From CAZZIZ01 sp964654535 (lineage in GTDB: Bacteria > Bacteroidota > Bacteroidia > Chitinophagales > UBA2359): DNA of 8,360 nucleotides. The DNA lies in NCBI GenBank assembly GCA_964654535.1, contig CAZZIZ010000146.1:1-8360 (forward strand), read 5' to 3'. Shown here one piece after another: positions 5,092 to 8,360 of this stretch. Under the pieces are notes generated by a model. That model worked only from the letters and a program-made list of their open reading frames with translations, searched no databases and had not been told where the DNA came from. Every line of letters starts with the position of its first letter. The stretch's first letter is position 1. The translations under genes and the position numbers were made by a program.

Positions 5092-7452
5092 ATGACAAAA
5101 TATATAGGAAAACCAATTAAGCGTAAAGAAGACAACCGCTTCTTAACTGGTAAGGGAAAATATACCGACGACATAAAATTGCCGGGGATGTTGCACGCGG
5201 CTTTTGTGCGGAGTCCCTACGCCCACGCCAAAATATTGAAAATAGATACGAGTGCAGCATTGAAGGCTCCTGGAGTTGTAGCTGCCTATACTGGAGAAGA
5301 CGAGTGCGCAAACTTTAGTGTGCCATGTGGCTGGCAGGTCGACTTTAAAAATGGTGAGACCATGAAAGAACCGCCACATCCTCTTCTGGCAAAAGGTAAA
5401 GCGCTTCATGTAGGAGAAAACGTAGCCGTAGTTATGGCAGAAACGCTACAACAAGCGCGAGATGCTGCTGAGTTGGTGGAAGTAGATTATGAAGAGTTAC
5501 CAGCAGTAACCGATCCGAAAGCGGCCGTCCAAGACGGCGCACCGCAGGTGCATGATATTGCGCCGAATAACATTGTCTTCGATTGGGAAATCGGAAATCC
5601 TATTGCAGAAGTCAATGCTGCTATGGATAAGGCAGCGCATATAACCAAGCTAGAGTTCAAGAACCAGCGCTTGGCTCCTAATGCTATTGAGCCACGAAGT
5701 TACATCGCCGATTACGATGGCAATGGCGACAAATGGACGCTTTATACCAGTACTCAAAACCCTCATTTAATCAGGCTATTGATGTGTGCCTTTGCATTGG
5801 GAATTCCAGAACATAAAGTCCGAGTCGTGAGTTACGATGTGGGTGGCGGTTTTGGTAGTAAGATTTATCACTATACCGAAGAGGCACTATTGACTTGGGC
5901 GGCTAAACAAATTGGGCGACCGATAAAATGGACTTCCGATAGATCGGAAGCCTTTTTAACCGATGCCCACGGTCGCGATTATTGCACGACGGCGGAAATG
6001 GGATTTGATGGCGATGGAAATATTTTGGCTCTACGCGTTCATTCCGAGGCGAACTTGGGAGCCTATCTCTCCACTTTCTCAACGGCTTGTCCGACTTATT
6101 TGCATGGTACTCTAGCGCAGGGATGTTATAAAACTCCTCTAATAAATATTGATAACACTGGTGTGTTCACCAATACGAATCCGGTAGATGCCTATCGTGG
6201 TGCGGGTAGACCAGAGATAACCTATATACTTGAGCATCTGCTCGACACCGCTGCCTTGGAAATGAAAATCGACGCGGCGGAATTGAGGTTCAAGAATTTT
6301 ATCGAGCCTTTCGATGGGGTAGACCAGCCGGGATATCAAACCCAAGTTGCCCTGCAATACGACAGTGGAAACTATCAAGGAACGCTAAAGCGAGCTTTGG
6401 AGATGGTCGACTATGAGAACTTGAGAAAGGAACAAGAAGCGTCGAGGTCTACGAACAAGTTAATTGGTATCGGTATCTCTACCTATATCGAGGGTTGCGG
6501 TATTGCTCCTTCGGCGGTGGTCGGCTCCCTTGGAGCTCGCGCCGGTTTATACGAAGTTGGACACGTAAGGGTTCAGCCTACTGGAAAGGTAAGTGTGTTT
6601 ACTGGATCGCATTCGCACGGTCAAGGACACGAAACTGCCTACGCTCAGTTCGTTGCTGAAAAACTCGGTATCGATATCGATGATGTAGAAATACATCACG
6701 GAGATACCGATCAAGTTGCATTTGGCATGGGAACTTATGGATCCAGAAGTTTGGCCGTTGGCGGTAGCGCTATTATGAAAAGTTTAGACAAGGTAATTGC
6801 CAAAGGCGCAAAGATTGCTGCGCATAAATTGGAAGCTGCTGAAGTCGATATTGAGTTCGAAGAAGGACAGTATAAGGTAAAAGGAACAGACAAAGCGGTT
6901 GGTTTTGGCGACATAGCCTTGACTGCTTATGTTCCCCATGATTATCCGGCAGACACTGAGCCTGGATTGGATTTCTCCAGTTTTTACGATCCAACGAATT
7001 TCACTTATCCCTTCGGTGCACATATCGCAGTGGTAGAAGTAGATCGAGATACTGGTGCCGTAAAAATTAAGCGCTTTATCGCGGTCGATGATGTTGGAAT
7101 CGTTATCAATCCTATGATTGTTGACGGACAGATTCACGGTGGTGTGGTGCAAGGTATTGGTCAAGCATTGTTGGAAGGAGTTGCCTACGACGAAAGCGGG
7201 CAAATGATAACCGGTTCGTACATGGACTACGCTATGCCGCGTGCCGACGATGTTCCATTTATTGAAACCGATAGAACAGTAACCCCTTGCCCGCACAATC
7301 CGTTGGGCGTAAAAGGAGCGGGAGAAGCTGGAGCCATTGGTGCCACGCCCGCGTTGGCCAACGCGGTAATGGATGCTATTTCCCACATAGCTATTAGAGA
7401 CATGCAGATGCCCTTAACCCCAGAACGCGTTTGGAGAGCTATGCAGAACTGA
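5092..7452 (+). CDS. coxL: Molybdenum hydroxylase large (catalytic) subunit, form II CoxL type
   Basis: 786 residues, typical of CoxL-type subunits; binds the molybdopterin cytosine dinucleotide cofactor and hydroxylates the substrate. An a/b hammerhead domain occupies about 10-125 (KRKEDNRFLTGKGKYTDDI, RSPYAHAKIL). The cofactor-binding portion shows GGGFGSK (251-257), QGHET (511-515) and GTYGSRS (547-553). The catalytic base is Glu745 in GVKGAGEAGAIGA. The active-site loop is AYRGAGR (367-373). Form I CO dehydrogenases have AYxCSFR, whose Cys binds copper; that Cys is absent here, with Gly370 in its place. The protein therefore belongs with form II or other xanthine-oxidase-family enzymes, and CO is an unlikely main substrate; aldehydes, purines or N-heterocycles are possible. 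It lies 3 nt after coxS and 31 nt before coxM. There is no signal peptide, so the enzyme should be cytoplasmic. Confidence 0.96.
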   Translation: MTKYIGKPIKRKEDNRFLTGKGKYTDDIKLPGMLHAAFVRSPYAHAKILKIDTSAALKAPGVVAAYTGEDECANFSVPCGWQVDFKNGETMKEPPHPLLAKGKALHVGENVAVVMAETLQQARDAAELVEVDYEELPAVTDPKAAVQDGAPQVHDIAPNNIVFDWEIGNPIAEVNAAMDKAAHITKLEFKNQRLAPNAIEPRSYIADYDGNGDKWTLYTSTQNPHLIRLLMCAFALGIPEHKVRVVSYDVGGGFGSKIYHYTEEALLTWAAKQIGRPIKWTSDRSEAFLTDAHGRDYCTTAEMGFDGDGNILALRVHSEANLGAYLSTFSTACPTYLHGTLAQGCYKTPLINIDNTGVFTNTNPVDAYRGAGRPEITYILEHLLDTAALEMKIDAAELRFKNFIEPFDGVDQPGYQTQVALQYDSGNYQGTLKRALEMVDYENLRKEQEASRSTNKLIGIGISTYIEGCGIAPSAVVGSLGARAGLYEVGHVRVQPTGKVSVFTGSHSHGQGHETAYAQFVAEKLGIDIDDVEIHHGDTDQVAFGMGTYGSRSLAVGGSAIMKSLDKVIAKGAKIAAHKLEAAEVDIEFEEGQYKVKGTDKAVGFGDIALTAYVPHDYPADTEPGLDFSSFYDPTNFTYPFGAHIAVVEVDRDTGAVKIKRFIAVDDVGIVINPMIVDGQIHGGVVQGIGQALLEGVAYDESGQMITGSYMDYAMPRADDVPFIETDRTVTPCPHNPLGVKGAGEAGAIGATPALANAVMDAISHIAIRDMQMPLTPERVWRAMQN

Positions 7453-7454
7453 GC

Positions 7455-7470
7455 CAACATTTTTTTAATC
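7455..7470 (+). promoter_or_regulatory. Poly-T leader motif shared by coxG and coxM (copy 2)
   Basis: CAACA, seven T, then AATC in the 31-nt coxL-coxM gap, starting 2 nt after the coxL stop. It differs from the copy before coxG by one substitution and one T. There is no hairpin before the T run, so it is not an intrinsic terminator. Confidence 0.3.
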
Positions 7471-7483
7471 CTAATCAACAATT

Positions 7484-8287
7484 ATGATACCAGCAGAATT
7501 TAAATATATAAAAGCAAGTAGCGTTTCCGAAGCATGTTCTTTACTGGCCGAGCACGGTTACGATGCAAAAATAATTTCCGGTGGGCACAGCTTAATTCCA
7601 GCTATGAAACTTCGCTTAAACCGACCAGCAGTTGTGGTCGATATTAGCGGCATAGCCGAGATGAACAGTATTTCCGAAGATGGAGATGCCATTGTCATCG
7701 GTGCCAACTGTACCCACAAAATGATCCATACCTCCAGTTTGGTAAAAGACAAGGTGAACGTTTTGTCTCAAACAGCAGGAGTCATTGGCGATACCCAAAT
7801 ACGTAACCGCGGGACTATTGGCGGTAGTTTGGCACATGCTGATCCCGCTTCCGATTATCCGGCAGCCATATTGGCAACCGATGCGAGCATCAAAGTGCAA
7901 GGGCCTGGAGGCGAACGTGAGATTCAAGCGACCGAATTCTTTCGAGGAATTTACACCACCGCTTTAGCCGATGATGAAATCATTACCTCTATTCGTGTTC
8001 CTAAATGTGCGAACGGCGTTTACAAAAAGTTCTTTCAATCGGCATCGCGCTTTGCAGTAGTAGGCTGCGCAGTTGTAAAAGACGAGTCTGGAGTGCGCGT
8101 TGGAATGACCGGTGTAGCCGATACGCCTTATCGAGCGAGTGCAGTAGAGGGAGCCTACGACGGAACCACTGGCGCAGCCTCACACGCAGTCGACGGAATA
8201 GAAGTAATGGGCGATCATTTTGCGTCCGTAGAATACCGTTCGCATTTGGCGAAGGTGTTTGTGGAGCGGGCGCTTTCGGAGGTTTAG
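7484..8287 (+). CDS. coxM: Molybdenum hydroxylase medium subunit, FAD-binding
   Basis: 267 residues, slightly shorter than the roughly 290 of form I CoxM. It receives electrons from CoxS and passes them to an external acceptor. The N-terminal PCMH-type FAD domain (about 1-170) has SGGHS at 32-36, followed by LIPAMKLRL, and TIGGS at 111-115 followed by LAHADPASDYPAA. These are the two FAD pyrophosphate-contact loops of this family, in their usual positions. The C-terminal CoxM-type domain (about 175-265) includes KKFFQSASRFAVVGCAVV. The ATG at 7484 puts the first strand (MIPAEFKYIKASS) where the family begins. It is the last gene of the operon, in S-L-M order, and a terminator stem follows from 8323. 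Confidence 0.95.
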   Translation: MIPAEFKYIKASSVSEACSLLAEHGYDAKIISGGHSLIPAMKLRLNRPAVVVDISGIAEMNSISEDGDAIVIGANCTHKMIHTSSLVKDKVNVLSQTAGVIGDTQIRNRGTIGGSLAHADPASDYPAAILATDASIKVQGPGGEREIQATEFFRGIYTTALADDEIITSIRVPKCANGVYKKFFQSASRFAVVGCAVVKDESGVRVGMTGVADTPYRASAVEGAYDGTTGAASHAVDGIEVMGDHFASVEYRSHLAKVFVERALSEV

Positions 8288-8322
8288 CGATTAGAAATAA
8301 TTCTTGGTTTATTGTTTGGATT

Positions 8323-8356
8323 AGCGTGTTGTTGCTTTGGGCAGCAACACGCTTTT
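8323..8356 (+). terminator. Intrinsic terminator of the cox operon
   Basis: GCGTGTTGTTGC at 8324-8335 pairs with GCAGCAACACGC at 8341-8352 (12 pairs, one G-T wobble) around a 5-nt loop. One extra A-T pair comes from A8323 and T8353, and TTTT lies at 8353-8356. It begins 35 nt after the coxM stop, so the operon is complete within the window. Confidence 0.85.
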
Positions 8357-8360
8357 CGCT

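Noticed and set aside
6784..7386. 200-codon minus-strand open frame inside coxL
   Set aside because: It is antisense to a fully conserved catalytic gene and encodes nothing recognisable.

Overview
The window looks like chromosomal DNA of a Bacteroidota bacterium, probably from a marine or aquatic flavobacterial or saprospirial-type lineage; genus cannot be told. The grounds are an Oar-like TonB-dependent receptor with an N-terminal carboxypeptidase-regulatory-like domain and a signal peptide ending in AQ, starts without Shine-Dalgarno sequences in A/T-rich leaders, and moderate GC.

Layout, all genes on the + strand. Positions 1-251 hold perhaps the last codons of an upstream gene, a small hairpin and the leader of the receptor gene. 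Positions 252-3485 encode a 1077-residue outer-membrane TonB-dependent receptor, closed by a perfect 12-bp hairpin terminator at 3501-3527. Positions 3486-4091 (about 600 bases) have no convincing gene. Their first half is unusually structured: two tandem 23-nt repeats, a small hairpin, and a nested imperfect stem-loop of about 140 nt with roughly 40 pairs. Their second half is plain A/T-rich DNA leading into the next operon.

Positions 4092-8287 are a compact four-gene operon, coxG-coxS-coxL-coxM, followed by a strong hairpin terminator with a T run at 8323-8356. coxS (two [2Fe-2S] clusters), coxL (molybdenum cofactor) and coxM (FAD) form a complete molybdenum hydroxylase of the xanthine oxidase family: substrate is hydroxylated at Mo, and electrons pass through the two iron-sulfur clusters to FAD and then to an external acceptor. 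coxG is an SRPBCC-fold accessory protein. The CoxL active-site loop reads AYRGAGR, not the AYxCSFR of true CO dehydrogenases, and the order S-L-M also matches the 'form II' group. The natural substrate is therefore probably not CO and cannot be read from the sequence. No coxD/E/F-type maturation gene lies between the operon start and its terminator.

The receptor and the cox operon are separated by a terminator and a long gap, so nothing here shows that they work together. No new protein system was found. The least explained material is the structured intergenic block at about 3501-3817.
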